Below, one piece after another: positions 33,301-44,994 of a stretch of 64,000 bases of DNA (the first letter of the stretch is position 1; each line of letters opens with the position of its first letter). The stretch comes from Purshia tridentata. Taxonomy: Eukaryota > Streptophyta > Magnoliopsida > Rosales > Rosaceae. A program made the position numbers and the translations under genes. The notes beneath the pieces were generated by a model. The model worked only from the letters and a program-made list of their open reading frames with translations, had not been told where the DNA came from and ran no database searches. Location: positions 44,139 to 108,138 of the forward strand of contig QANT01005727.1 of the NCBI GenBank assembly GCA_003254885.1. The letters run 5' to 3'.

Positions 33301-35756
33301 TGCGCCTTGAAAGCCTGTTTGTTATCTGTTTAACCCTGAAATTAAAACATGCAACTTGGAATTGATAATGAATGGGGAAACTATTCTCTGCTTGATAAAT
33401 GTCTAATTGGTGATTACATTTTGTGCTGCTTGGTAATTTTAATGAGAAAGGTTTTGTGAAATTTAGAGTAGCCTGAAATCTGACCATAAATTGCAGTATT
33501 ATTAAAATGTATTTATTTATTTTTTCAAAGTCACCTGCCCCCAAGTTATTAAAGTTAACATAAGAGTTGAAAGTGAATATTTTTGGTGTATTTAGTAGAT
33601 TTTGTTCACAATATAGGGGTTACCTTTTCTTTCCACTGGTCATCATATGGGATCTTTTGTCTGTCAAATTAATTTCTGTCAGAACAGTGTGTTGGATGCC
33701 TACTTACTTTATGCTATCTTTGCAGTATACTGAACAAGCTGACCCCAGAAAAGTTTGATCTCCTTAAAGGGCAATTAATAGACTCTGGCATTACATCAGC
33801 TGATATCTTAAGGGTAATTTTTTTTCTTTTACTGGTATTTCCTTATTAGTAATATGATTTTCTGGTTATGTTTTATTACTGTGTTCAATTAGACTCACAA
33901 TTTTATCTTGCATTTCTAGGGGGTTATTTCACTGATATTTGATAAGGCTGTGCTGGAGCCTACATTTTGCCCCATGTATGCTCTTTTGTGTTCTGATCTT
34001 AATGAAAAGCTTCCCCGGTTCCCCTCGGATGAACCAGATGGAAAAGAGATCACTTTCAAGCGTGTCCTTTTGAATATCTGCCAGGAGGCTTTTGATGGTG
34101 CTGACATGCTGAGGGAAGAAGTGAGGCAGATGACTGCCCCTGAACAAGAGATAGAGCGTAGGGATAAGGAAAGATTGGCCAAGATTCGTACTCTGGGAAA
34201 CATTCGTTTAATTGGAGAGCTTTTGAAGCAGAAGATGGTACCTGAAAAGATTGTCCATCACATTGTTGCGGTTCGTCTTGGATTTCCCTCTTCTTTAACG
34301 CTTTACTCATTCAGCAATTACTTTTAAATATCTTGTTCATGATTATCTCTTATGTGAAACAGGAGCTCTTAGGATCTGATAACAGAGCTTGTCCTGCTCA
34401 GGAAAATGTGGAGGCCATATGTCAATTTTTTAATACTATAGGTAAGCAGCTTGATGAGAGCCCTAAATCACGCCGTATAAATGATATTTACTTCAGCCGA
34501 TTGAAGGATTTGACAATGAATCCTCAATTGGCTCCAAGGTTAAGGTTCATGGTTCGTGATGTAATTGATTTGCGTGCCAACAATTGGGTTCCCAGGCGTG
34601 AAGAGGTAGGCTATTGTGATATTTGCATTCAACTGGCATGCGATGGTATTGTTATTATTTGAAGTTTTAATCATCTTATTTTGAACTTTGATTACAGGTA
34701 AAAGCCAAAACCATCACTGAAATACATACAGAGGCAGAAAAAAATCTTGGATTGCGTCCAGGTGCTACTGCAAGCATTAGAAGTGGTCGTGGTCCTGTTT
34801 CTGGAGCTCAAGGGAGTACAAGCCCTGGGGGCTTCCCCAACAACAGACCTGGTTTAGGGGGTATGATGCCTGGAATGCCCGGAATGCCCGGAATGCCAGG
34901 AGCAAGAAAGATGCCTGGAATGGATAATGACAATTGGGAGGTGCCTAGGAATCGGTCAATGCCTAGGGGTGATGGGTCTGGTATGCAGCCTGCTGGACGT
35001 GGTCAGTTGCCATTGATGGGAAAGTCGACATCAGTGAACCCTAGGCTGTTACCTCAGGGTAGTGGTGGCCTTACAAGTGGCAGGCCTAGTGCCTTATTGC
35101 AGGGTAGTGGTGCCCCTCCTGCTCGTCCATCTAACTATGGTTTTGGTGCAGAGCCTGTAGCTCAAGTACCTGTGTCTGCTAGACCTGTTCCTGCAGCATC
35201 TATATCACCACCTGCTGAAAAGCCACAAGCTCCAGCTGCAAAGTTGAAACTAGATGAACTTAGGAAAAAAACGGTCTCCCTTCTGGAGGAATATTTCAGT
35301 GTCCGACTTTTAGATGAAGCATTACTGTGTGTGGAGGAGCTCAAATCTCCAGCTTACCACCCTGAGGTTGTCAAAGAAGCTATCTCCCTTGCATTAGAGA
35401 AGAGTTCACCCTGTGTTGAACCACTTGTGAAGCTTCTTGAGTATTTGTTTTCTAAGAAGCGTCTTACAGTTAGTGACATAAGGGCTGGATGTTTGCTGTA
35501 TGCATCTATGCTGAGTGATGTTGGCATTGATCTGCCAAAAGCACCAACTAATTTTGGTGAAGTTATTGGGAAATTAATTTTGGTTGGAGGTTTGGATTTT
35601 AAGGTGATGAAAGAGGTCCTAAAGGAGGTGGATGATGATTACTTCCAGAAAGCTATATTCAATGAAGCACTCATGGTTATTAGTTCTAGTCCGTTTGGGC
35701 AAGGTGTGTTGGATTCACAAGCATCTGATATTGATGCCTGCCGGAGTCTACTCTAG
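30375..35756 (+). CDS. EIF(ISO)4G1: Eukaryotic initiation factor eIF(iso)4G, plant-specific scaffold
   Basis: Nine coding exons (30375-30566, 31642-31713, 31876-31971, 32175-32390, 33123-33220, 33726-33813, 33920-34270, 34363-34605, 34698-35756) give 804 residues in one frame. The N-terminus is short, as in the iso form. The eIF(iso)4E-binding site is in [11 protein letters not shown] at the exon 2 boundary. The MIF4G domain (from [21 protein letters not shown] to about WVPRREE) binds eIF4A and eIF3. A Gly/Met/Pro-rich linker with repeated GMP units follows. The C-terminal MA3 domain starts at [19 protein letters not shown]. With eIF(iso)4E it forms eIF(iso)4F, which recruits capped mRNA to the 40S subunit. 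The neighbouring MPS1 gene fits Arabidopsis At5g57870 (eIFiso4G1). Confidence 0.95.
34863..34921 (+). repeat. Coding 9-bp minisatellite (Gly-Met-Pro units) in eIF(iso)4G
   Basis: Near-identical units of GGAATGCC(C/A) repeat in the linker between MIF4G and MA3, encoding [19 protein letters not shown]. Three central units are almost perfect at the DNA level. Slippage here would change linker length in frame. Confidence 0.75.
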
Positions 35757-36827
35757 AAAGCCTCGAACATCTGTAACCATGTGAACTTCTAGTCCTTTTG
35801 TTTCACCTTTTTCTTCACGCTCTTTTTTAGGTGAGTGACTATTACAATAGATGTGATAAGGTGGAGCTGCCAAGGACAGGAGAGGTATTTTTTTTATTTG
35901 AGTTGTATATTTTCCGAGGTCATAGTAGTGTGTTTATTGAGGGAAGGAATCAAAATCATAATGCCGTGGATTTTGATCTTGGGTGTGGCTAAACATGTGC
36001 CATATTTGCTCGAGGAGAGTGGCCCTTCGAGGGGTCCAGTTGTTTTGTACTTGATTAGTTTTGTTTTATTATTTTTTACTTTCTTGACTGAGTAATTTAG
36101 TTCATTGTTGAACTTGGCTAGTTCATAAATGCCATGTCCTTATATTCCCACTCTAAAGCAAATCGAGCTAGTTTTGAGCTTATTCATTCGATTTCATCTG
36201 AATGTTTTTGATTCTTTTAATTTAGTAACTTTCTGTTGTGAATACCCTATGTTTTGCAAAATGCGAATGATGTGCCGAGTCTGTGATATCCACTTGCATA
36301 TTGTAAAGCATTGTTACGCAGAAATCGTTTGGTCCTCTGCTGCAAAGGACGGCTTTCACCGATTTGCATTAGTGTTGACATTCCTCATCTAAAAGCTTAG
36401 CCTGCAGAATGAACCTCAAATCGATCCTGCATGGGCAGTTTTAATGTATAAATTCACCTACCTGCCAAAAAAATCTATAAAGCGATCACACTTGCTAAAC
36501 TAAAACTAGAAAGAAGTTATTACTTGATCCACGGTCCTAAATTCTAGCAAAAATAATAATTAGACCAAAAAAGAAGGATTTATCAAGTTTTTTTTTTTCA
36601 CAATTCAAGGTGAAAAAGATATTCTGTTAACGACTTTCCAAAAAGAAGAAGAAGATATTATGTTATGTTAAACTTATGACTCATGAGTCTATCTCGAAAT
36701 GCATTGGGACTCATGTTGGTGGATTACGGATCAGATTAGTTGCCTTGCCATATAAATTCAAATATTATTTTGTTTGAAAGCAACGCTGCATATTTTCCCG
36801 CGACATTTGGCGGAGAGTGAGAATAGA
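35757..36827. other. eIF(iso)4G 3' region and MPS1 promoter
   Basis: The stretch follows the eIF(iso)4G stop codon. It includes TTTTTTAG/GTGAG near 35825, which could be a 3'-UTR splice acceptor, and otherwise AT-rich sequence up to the MPS1 start. No coding region was recognised. Confidence 0.5.
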
Positions 36828-39630
36828 ATGTCAGGGAGCGAACAAGTAGGAGCAGCAAAGTCAGGGGAGGACGAGTCGGTAAGGGTGGCCATAGCCATCT
36901 CTCTTCTCCGATCAAAGCTTCTCCAACAGCAGCCTCCTCCTTCTGATCAATCCAACGCTCTCCGTTGGAAGCTGAAGGTCTCTCAGACTCTCACACACAT
37001 TCACGCATGCCTTACACTCACAATTTTTGTTATACTTCTTTCGGAACCAAAAACACGTATAATTAACTGAGTTTGTGCTTCTGGAGCTTCAGGCTAAGGA
37101 GCGAAAGCAAGAGCTTTTGAGACTCCGACAAGATCTCAACGAAGCTGAAGGTCCTCATCACTTGCATCTCTCTCTCCCTCTCTGCTTTACATGCTTCATT
37201 TGCATCAGCTTCTTTTGTCTTTTCCGTTTCAGATGCTTCGCAGTGCGACTTGTTTCCACAAAGCGCTTCTTGCAAGTGTTATTTCTTCGATAATTTGGGG
37301 AAACTAAGCCCTAAGCGACTTCCAGAAACTTCTGAATGCAAATTCAATGACGTCTTGCGACGCAGATTTCTCAGACACGGTTCCTCATCCTCCTTATCAT
37401 CATCGTCTTTAATGCTTTATCTTTCTATAATCTTAGTCATGCGCTTCATTTTAACAATCGCAAAAAATTGTAAAAAATTGCAGTACGTTTTAAAGAAAGG
37501 AGAAGAAAAACAAGTGGTTCAGTCCAGAGGCGCCATTTTTCAGGTCCATATGCATGCATTTGGCTTTATTTCAGTGGTAGAGTTGTCTTATGTCTTGAAG
37601 TTAGTTGAGTTGAGTTTTGTAAAAATTCGTTTGATGAATTGAGTATTTTCTAGCAGGCACAAACAGTGAAGATGAATTGGAGCAGCTTAGGGCCTCAGTT
37701 GATTTTCTTGTGGAGCTTTGCGAAACCGTTTCTCCTGTCAGATCCATAGCTTACCTTTATTACTTTGCATTTTTTATTTTCAAAATCAAAGAGATAATCA
37801 CTTTTTGGATTAAGTTGTTTGTGGTGCATATGTAATCATATATTTTAGTTTTAACTTGCGTTTACTGGAATTTCAGGTGGAGGAGGCTAATTTTTCAAAT
37901 TGGTCACACCAAGCTGTAGACTTTGTTTTAGGTATGTAGGAATGTCCTGTACTTATTTCTTTAAGTTTCTCTTTGCCTTTTCGAGGTTGAAATATTGGCA
38001 TCTTAACCTCTACATATTTTTCTAAATGCATTTTGTCCATTTCTTGAAGCCTCATTGAAGAATTTGTTATCAATGGCAAAGAATGTGGAACTCATAGAAG
38101 GAATTATCAGCAGCTTAATCACGCGTTTGGTTAGAAGGATGTGTTGCCTCTTGCAAGGAAATGGTAAATAGTTGTTTGTGCTTAGAATCTGTTAATAATC
38201 TCAGCATTATGGTCTTGCACATTTAAACTTCATTCAAACTAATTTCATTTGTCACCCTATGATCACATTCACTGTTGATCATATGGCATGGTGGCATGCT
38301 ATCATTTATTTTTCTCAAGGATACAATTATGGTTTTTCTGTTTTGTTAATCTGTCATTTCTCTAATTATATTACTAATTTTTTGTTCCAGCATCAAAAGA
38401 CTCCGACTCTGATGCTCAGTTCTTTGTTCAACACTTGATCCGAAAGCTTGGAAGTGATCCCTACATTGGACACCGTGCATTGTTCTCAATTTCTCAGCGG
38501 ATCTCTGTTCTTGCAGAGAATTTTCTTTTCTCAGATCCATTTGATAATGCTTTCACAAGCATGCATCAATGCATGTTCGTACTGTAAGTACTCTACAAAC
38601 ACATTCTCGACTGTGATTATCTCTCCACTTTTTTCATTAGATCTATAATAATTGTTATACATTAGGAACTGAAATCCTTTGTTAATTTGCTTGGCAGTAA
38701 CATTCAACATGAGATTTCTATCTGAAATTTGAACAGAAAATGCATTACAATGGAAGTTTCAGTTTCAGTGGCCAGAATTTGTTAGAGGTTCATTAGTTCC
38801 CTGTATAAAAAGGCAATCCTACCCTATTTGTTCACATCCATAATTCCATAGCGTCTGGAGAATTGGGGAGTCAGTTGCTTTATTTTAAACTGCATATCTT
38901 TGTAGTGGATTGTCCTACCCTTTTTGATAAGTTCTTGAGTTGATACTTTGTCACCAAAATGGCCTTATGTAGAAAAAAAAACATGCAATCTGTATGCAAT
39001 CTAATTAGCCATACTGCTCTAGGGTGTAGGTAAGTTGCTATATTAATCTTAAAACTGTTGCTGTAGACATGTCTTTCCAGTGAAATGAGTTTTCTGATAT
39101 GACTGTTGTAATAATTTACAACCAGCCTCTCTCATCTGTTTATGTGGATGACAGGATCCAGCTTATTGAGTTTTTGGTATCCGATTACTTATCAGTATGG
39201 TCAAAGGATGAAGGTTTTGACACCGGTATGTTTCTTAATTGCTACTCATGTTTACAAAACTTTTTAAATCTGAACTTTCACTCTGGACCAAATTTCAACA
39301 ATTCCAAGAAGTTGAGGAAATATAATGACCTTACAGACATCCTGTGACTTTCAAAAGAATTTCTTTACCTTCTGTTAATAGGCTCTCTGAGACCAAGCAT
39401 ACGTATAGTACTGAGGAATAAAAATTAACCATGATCATATTGCAGTGCTCTTCGAAGAATGGGTTGCATCAGTTGTTAACGCACGTAAAGCATTACAACT
39501 TTTGGAAAGCAGAAATGGTTTATATGTGTTATACATGGATCGAGTCATAGGTGAATTGGCAAAACATGTGGGCCTAATTATGTCATTCCAGAAGCTCAAC
39601 CCAAAGATCCTCGATAAGCTGTTTCACTGA
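36828..39630 (+). CDS. MPS1: MULTIPOLAR SPINDLE 1 / PRD2-type meiotic protein
   Basis: Ten exons (36828-36977, 37093-37150, 37233-37379, 37484-37543, 37657-37736, 37877-37931, 38050-38163, 38391-38583, 39155-39225, 39446-39630) join with consistent phases to 370 residues. An N-terminal basic coiled-coil region (LKAKERKQELLRLRQDL) precedes CYFFDN and VLRRRFLRH. The helical body includes DELEQLRASVDFLVELCETV and DPYIGHRALFSISQRI, and the protein ends NPKILDKLFH. In Arabidopsis, MPS1/PRD2 (At5g57880) is needed for meiotic double-strand-break formation and for bipolar spindle organisation. The family has no known catalytic motif. Identification rests on the overall sequence and on the adjacent eIF(iso)4G gene, as in Arabidopsis. 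Exon 4 (60 bases) is the least certain boundary pair. Confidence 0.88.
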
Positions 39631-40393
39631 CCTCCTCTTTGCATATTACTTTTAAGAATTCTTACAATGACTCAAAACTATTAATGAATCCGATTTCACT
39701 GATATGTGCATGTTGTATTTCTCAACTCAATTGAAGCACTTATGTGATAATGCTTAAAAAAATGTAGGTATATTAAAAGCAGATGAGCGAAAGTGCTGAT
39801 TCATCTATATTTTTCCTTTATTGCATATATTCTTTCGTGTAAGCTAGGACCAGTATATTTTATACATAGATGCCATGGTTTTTTTGACACGCATAAATTA
39901 CTGATAATGGACGATTGAGTATCTTTGATATTTCTTTGGATTGATAATAAAAGATTAGTGATTTGAAGATATCTTCTTACTTGATGGCTTGAGCCTTTCT
40001 TTCTTTATTTATTTATTGTCCTAGTAGTAGTGGACGGCGTGAAAAATTGGTCATTGTAACTATGTTGAGCTAGTTGTATTTTTTTCGGTGGTTCTTGGCA
40101 TCTTCCTTTTCTTGTGGAAAAGGTCAAACTTTTATGACCATTAAGCGTGTTGATTATGTATATGATATATCCTATGAGAACTATATTAGTTATCTAATTG
40201 GCAAGGTAATCAAACCGAGTCCAAATCTCAGTCAATCTTTCGGCCCAATTAACACACTGGCCCACGACCACAACCGACTACTACCTTTTATCTGATATTA
40301 TAAAAGGACCTATGGTGGTCGTAGAACTTTGGTGTCTCATAACATAACATAATATCCAGCACCAAACTTGTTTGATTTTTTATCTTAGCAGAC
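39631..40393. other. MPS1 3' flank and promoter of the small secreted protein
   Basis: AT-rich spacer. TATAAAAGG at 40299-40307 is a good TATA box about 90 bases before the next ATG. Nothing else was recognised. Confidence 0.55.
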
Positions 40394-40738
40394 ATGACTC
40401 GGATGAAATCATTATGTGCACTCTCTCTGACCCTTGTTGTTCTGCTTTTACTCTCTCAATCTCTTCCGATTTCAGCTGAGGAAAGGGCCCTGAATCAGAG
40501 CCCACGTAGTAGGGTTGTTAGCCACAAAAAGCAGCAAGGGACACAACCTGCAAATCACGATGATCTCAGTTTGTTTCACTTTGACACTGCTCGGAAGCTT
40601 GGGATTCACATGAAAATTATACGTAAATCTCCAAAACTACCTCGTACTAAAACATCAGCAGCCATTCCAAGTCAGATATCTTCTCTTCATGTGGCCTTTC
40701 TTCTTTGTTTATCATCCCTCAGTTTCTTTCTTTTGTAG
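40394..40738 (+). CDS. Small secreted protein with possible GPI-anchor signal
   Basis: An intronless ORF of 114 residues starting at the first ATG after a TATA box (40299). Residues 4-28 form a strong signal peptide (hydrophobic core LSLTLVVLLLLSQSL, then PISAEE). The mature part is basic and hydrophilic, including KLGIHMKIIRKSPKLPRTKT. The last 20 or so residues are hydrophobic (HVAFLLCLSSLSFFLL), preceded by small residues SAA, as in GPI-anchored precursors. I do not recognise the family. Similar anonymous short membrane proteins are annotated near the Arabidopsis counterparts (by memory, the region of At4g30670). A secreted peptide precursor or a membrane-tethered protein are both possible. 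The TATA-ATG spacing and signal peptide make it a likely real gene. Confidence 0.65.
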   Translation: MTRMKSLCALSLTLVVLLLLSQSLPISAEERALNQSPRSRVVSHKKQQGTQPANHDDLSLFHFDTARKLGIHMKIIRKSPKLPRTKTSAAIPSQISSLHVAFLLCLSSLSFFLL

Positions 40739-42254
40739 GTTAGGATCCGTCAAGTGCGTGTGATGTTTGAAATCATTAAATTAACCCTATAGAGTTTACC
40801 TTGTATTGAAAAATTAATGGAGCAAGTACTTTTGTGACCCAATTGATGTATGTTTTGCTTGGCAATTCAATGACAATATTATCATATGCAAGAATGATCA
40901 TGAATTGGATACTTTCAATTTCCAGAATTCCCCTTAATTTCCTTGAAGGAGAGAAAGGGAATCGATGCAGTGAGTAATTGGTTGATGGTGTAATGAATTG
41001 GCGTTAAGACTAAGGGTTGGGGCAACCACACGAAAAATGGGCAACGTGTCACACCCGGACCCAAGTGCGATCTGGACCCCACGTTCCCAAATCTCTTCAT
41101 ACATTATGCACACGAGATGTGATATTATGGGCCCAACCAGCCCAATTCGTATTTAGCTTATTCTGTTTGTGATGCTATTGCTTCCTTCTTAATTCATGTA
41201 AATATTAATTAATAATTATCAACCACGCACAGGCACAAAGCCTCATAGCCGCCGCGGGGTAAAATTGAAAAAACCATCACGCAAGGTCATCTAAATTACG
41301 AAATTGATCGAAAATCGCAGAGAGAAATTAAAATCAATTATGACCAAAAAAATGAGGTGGTTTCCGCGTCTCATTGCGACATGTACAGAGTTTTGGCGGA
41401 ACGTACGCGATCACGTCCGTGATCGAGACGACGGGTGCAAGCTACATCATAGAAGTATGATGAGGAAGATGACAAAAAAGGTGGCAACTTTTTGTTGCAA
41501 TATGTGCTTGTTGATGGGATCATACTGTAAAACTGTCAAGGTTCGTTAATTTTCGGATAGAAGGATCGAAATATTTAGAAGTGGATGGATATATATGATA
41601 TATCCAAGACTTTTCAAATACCAAAAGTCGAGATTAGAATAAGTCGTGACTTTGATTACATCTAATATATAAAAAGAAAAAAGAATCAAACATCTTTAAT
41701 CGGCTATAGAGTGGATGGTGTGGGTAGGGCATATATGACAGTGTATTTACTGGGACAACCTTTTACTTTCTCAGAGCTTGGTTTACATTACATTACACCG
41801 AATCACTTTTGAATTCACCAGTGGTACGTAGGAACATGAAGCACCTGGACGGCTGGACCTAGATGGAAGCAAGCCATCTTTTTGGGGGCAAGAAAAAGAA
41901 AGGGCACCACATCCGCTTGCTTCTTTTCAAAGTGAGCTTGTATGCCTAAACAAATTGATTAAGGATCCCCTTTATTCTTTTCCCTCTCCTTTTTCACTAG
42001 CATTTCCGAAACATGTGTCTGTAGAAAAAAGATGGGAGCGACAGCCTTTGTCAGCCTGCTTTTATTCACTGTGAATAAATTCTCCATTCCAAGAGTGCAA
42101 AACCAGAAATGTGCCGGGTAATATATTTTACTACTACTAAAATCTTACTTTTGACTAGCTAGCTTATAAACAGAGGCCAGAAATGTGTCCTCTTCCTAAA
42201 CACCTACCTCTGAAAACTCACAAATTAGTTAGAACTAAGAACCCAGTTGAGGTC
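40739..42254. other. Spacer between the two small secreted-protein genes
   Basis: No family-like ORF. The ORF at 41304-41549 (basic, Cys-containing) has no recognisable relatives. A perfect 8-base inverted repeat, CGATCACG-TC-CGTGATCG, lies at 41408-41425. TATAAAC at 42165-42171 is the likely TATA box of the next gene. Confidence 0.5.
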
Positions 42255-42713
42255 ATGAAAAGAGTACTACTATGGTCCTTCTCCATTATGTGCTTTGTTG
42301 CTCTTTCTGCATGTGAAAGCACTTTCACCTCTAAAGCTGGAGATCTGAAGCAGGAGAAACACTTATTTAAGGGTAATTGCATTTATCCTTTTCTCTCCAA
42401 AGCTAAATTGATCCATCATTTTATTCTTTTCTTCTAATCATATTATTCTTAATCTCCAGATACATATGACATAAGGACCAAATCAAGTAGAAGAGGCCAT
42501 CAAGGAACATATGGGAAAATACATGAAGTTCATCATTTAAGGGTTTTTCAGAAAGCAAAAGCAGTTTGTGGTGGTGCCTCTGACCTTAAGCGCCCTCGTC
42601 CCAGCCATAGTAGTGCAGTGTGCTCGGTATTACATAAACCGCCCACTTTATTCCTCTCAGCTGTGGTCAGGCATGTTGCTGTTGGAATAGTGCTCATTTT
42701 TGTTCTGTTTTGA
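42255..42713 (+). CDS. Second small secreted-type protein, two exons
   Basis: Exons 42255-42372 and 42460-42713 join in frame (G|AT) to 123 residues. Residues 1-20 (MKRVLLWSFSIMCFVALSAC) form a signal peptide. The middle is basic and His-rich (RTKSSRRGHQGTYGKIHEVHHLR). The last 20 residues are hydrophobic (LSAVVRHVAVGIVLIFVLF), again giving the signal peptide plus C-terminal tail layout of the upstream neighbour. An in-frame ATG at 42183 would add 24 residues before the signal peptide. The TATA box at 42165 predicts transcription starting near 42195, after that ATG, so 42255 is preferred. No family was recognised. The two genes could be diverged tandem relatives, but their sequences are not clearly alike. 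Confidence 0.55.
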
Positions 42714-43492
42714 TTGCTTTTTTTGGTGGGGGGTGAGGAAGGGGTAGTTTGATTCTGCAAAAGCATGATTTATAACTCGATGTGGAAGTTTTGTGATATA
42801 ATTTTTGATGGTAAAGGAACACCCATCTCATCAGACTAATTCCTCAAGGCACCAGCGTACAGTACCAACTCTAACCTGGGAAGGAAGTAGGAACCAGTTA
42901 CAAAAAAACTTCACAGATATAAACAATCAAATCAAAGTCGCTACACTCAATGACCATGCCCTCCATAAACAGATTCATGCTCCGCGGTTGATGCATGGGA
43001 CACAAATAGCATGGGCTATGATCCCCTAAAATTGTGCGTTTGTGTACATGTCATAAACAAACATAATTTTCTACAGAAGGGAAGCCTCACAACCCTTAGA
43101 ATTAATACACAAGCACAAGCACAAGCACATGCAGCGACAGAAAAACATCATTCAAGAGAATAAAGGGCAAATTCTTATTTCGATGTAGGAGCTAGGAACA
43201 AATGCAAAAACAAATTCAGAGTGGATACATGTTTAACACTTCTTCACCTTATTATACAATACTGAATACAAAAAAGGTATTAAAATACAGATTATATAAA
43301 TACCAAAAAAGCTGGATTATTGGTAGCACCACACATGGTTTTGGTTTTGGATGACTAGAAGTTAAAAGCAATAAAAATAGATTCAGAATCCCTATAAAGA
43401 TCTCTATAGACCAGCGTATGCAATATATTTTTCCACAATTGTTCAGGCCACCACAACTTAGACGTGCATATTTTATTTCCAAGCTTAGCAGA
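42714..43492. other. Convergent spacer before the SKIP1 3' end
   Basis: Holds the 3' flank of the small secreted-protein gene (+) and the SKIP1 3'-UTR (-). A short ACAAGC repeat is present near 43112-43130. No gene was recognised. Confidence 0.55.
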
Positions 43493-44994
43493 TTAAATTC
43501 TGAAAACATCTGTCTGAAATCTCTCGTCATACAACCTCCAATGGCCATACCTCTCAGTATGGAAAACTGACCTGGGGATGTAAAAGTTTGGCTTTTTAAT
43601 CTCCTTCAAATTCTTCAGATCAGATGTTGCATTCTCAATGTCCCGACTAGTCAAGTTTACACACCCAAACAAATCCAAGTACTCAAGACTGGGACATCCA
43701 ACAGATATCCAAGCAAGGCCTTTAGCAGATACTTTGGAGAACCGAAGTTCAAGGTGCTCCAAATTAGGCATAGACTTTCCAATTGCAGCAGCTTCTGAAT
43801 TTCCATCTTGAGGGCAAGTTTTTAAATACTCATCAGGAACAACTCCAGCGTGTTCAGAAGGATCTAACCAATTCATTGAATTCCGTTTCAGGATTTTGAG
43901 ATTTGGACAATTCCTTCCAATCAACACCAGGGACTCATGAGATATTTCATGGCAATAGCTGATGTCAAGTTCCTTAATCATGGGGCAACGAAAAGCTATG
44001 TCAGCCATGGATGCATCAGTTACATTCGGGCAGCTCTTGATTGAAAGAACCTTGAGGTTCGGGCACCTGAAAAAGTACCAAGTGCAAGCACATATCAAGT
44101 CGGAAATTAAATTCCAATCAACCAATAACAATCTACGGAAATTCAAGCAAACAATGCTATAAGGGAAATACATCCAACTTCATCATTCAACTTAAAAAAT
44201 AATGAAAAGAATGAAGCTTAAAAATGTAACATTTGGCAAAGATACAATGAATTGCATCTATAAAAAAGCAGCCAACCGTAGATGCTAAAAGCATGGTATA
44301 CCAATTAGGCTAGCCCAATCATAATTCAAACCTGAAAGATCTAATCTTTCCAAACCAAAGCTAAATCTAAACCATGAGCTCACCATACAACAATGAAAAG
44401 CAGAACTTTATGACAAAAACCAGTTTTATCACCCAACTAATTCGCCCAAGACAATCAAAAGCCAAACAAAATCCAAAACCAAAATTAAATAAGAAAAACT
44501 CATCAAAGCCCCACCAAAAACAGACACACACAAACAGTTACAGAAAATCCGAAGTTGCATATGAAGCAAACCCCACTTGTCCTCATGCATAACAATAAAA
44601 CCCAATTAAAAACAAAGTAAAATTTGTGCGTTCTATACCTTTGAGCAACGAAAGAGAGAGACTGATTAGAACAGTGCCTGGTGCGAATCTCTCTAAGCGA
44701 CCCATCGCTCCAATCAACAACAGATCGGAGCATGGAATCAACCCTTCTCTCGAACTCGGGGGTCCACCAGCGAGCCGACTCGAACTGAGGTTCGAGTTCG
44801 AAGGCCGAGTTGAGAGAGGGGTCCTTGCAGGCGTGCATCCATGACTTGCAGACAAGCATGGGCCCGCGCCACCGGTGCTCCGGGGTCAGCCGAGCCAGGA
44901 TGTTGGTCAGGCATTCGTGGGTCAAGTCGGCCCAGTCGGACCCGGATTCGGGTCCTGACTCGGTCACCGTTTCTTCGTTGTTGGTTATGTCCAT
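43493..44994 (-). CDS. SKIP1: F-box/LRR protein SKIP1
   Basis: Two exons, 44994-44639 and 44066-43493, join in frame (AG|G) to 309 residues. The F-box lies at about residues 20-65 (DWADLTHECLTNILARLTPE, then MLVCKSWMHACKDPSL). Exon 2 holds leucine-rich repeats of the cysteine-containing type (CPNLKVLSIKSCPNVTDASM, CPMIKELDISYCHEIS, CPNLKIL, MPNLEHLELRFSKVSAKGL, CPSLEYLDLFGCVNLTS). The conserved tail has YGHWRLYDERFQTDVFRI. SKIP1 binds SKP1/ASK and serves as substrate receptor of an SCF E3 ubiquitin ligase; its targets are not known to me. The length and C-terminus match Arabidopsis At5g57900, and eIF(iso)4G and MPS1 lie nearby there too. Confidence 0.92.

Noticed and set aside
41304-41549. 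Basic, Cys-containing ORF of 81 codons
   Set aside because: Lacks an initial ATG at its listed start; no TATA box, signal peptide or known motif. Kept only as part of the spacer description.
42183-42254. Upstream in-frame ATG for the second small secreted protein
   Set aside because: The TATA box at 42165 predicts a transcript start after 42183, and starting there would bury the signal peptide.
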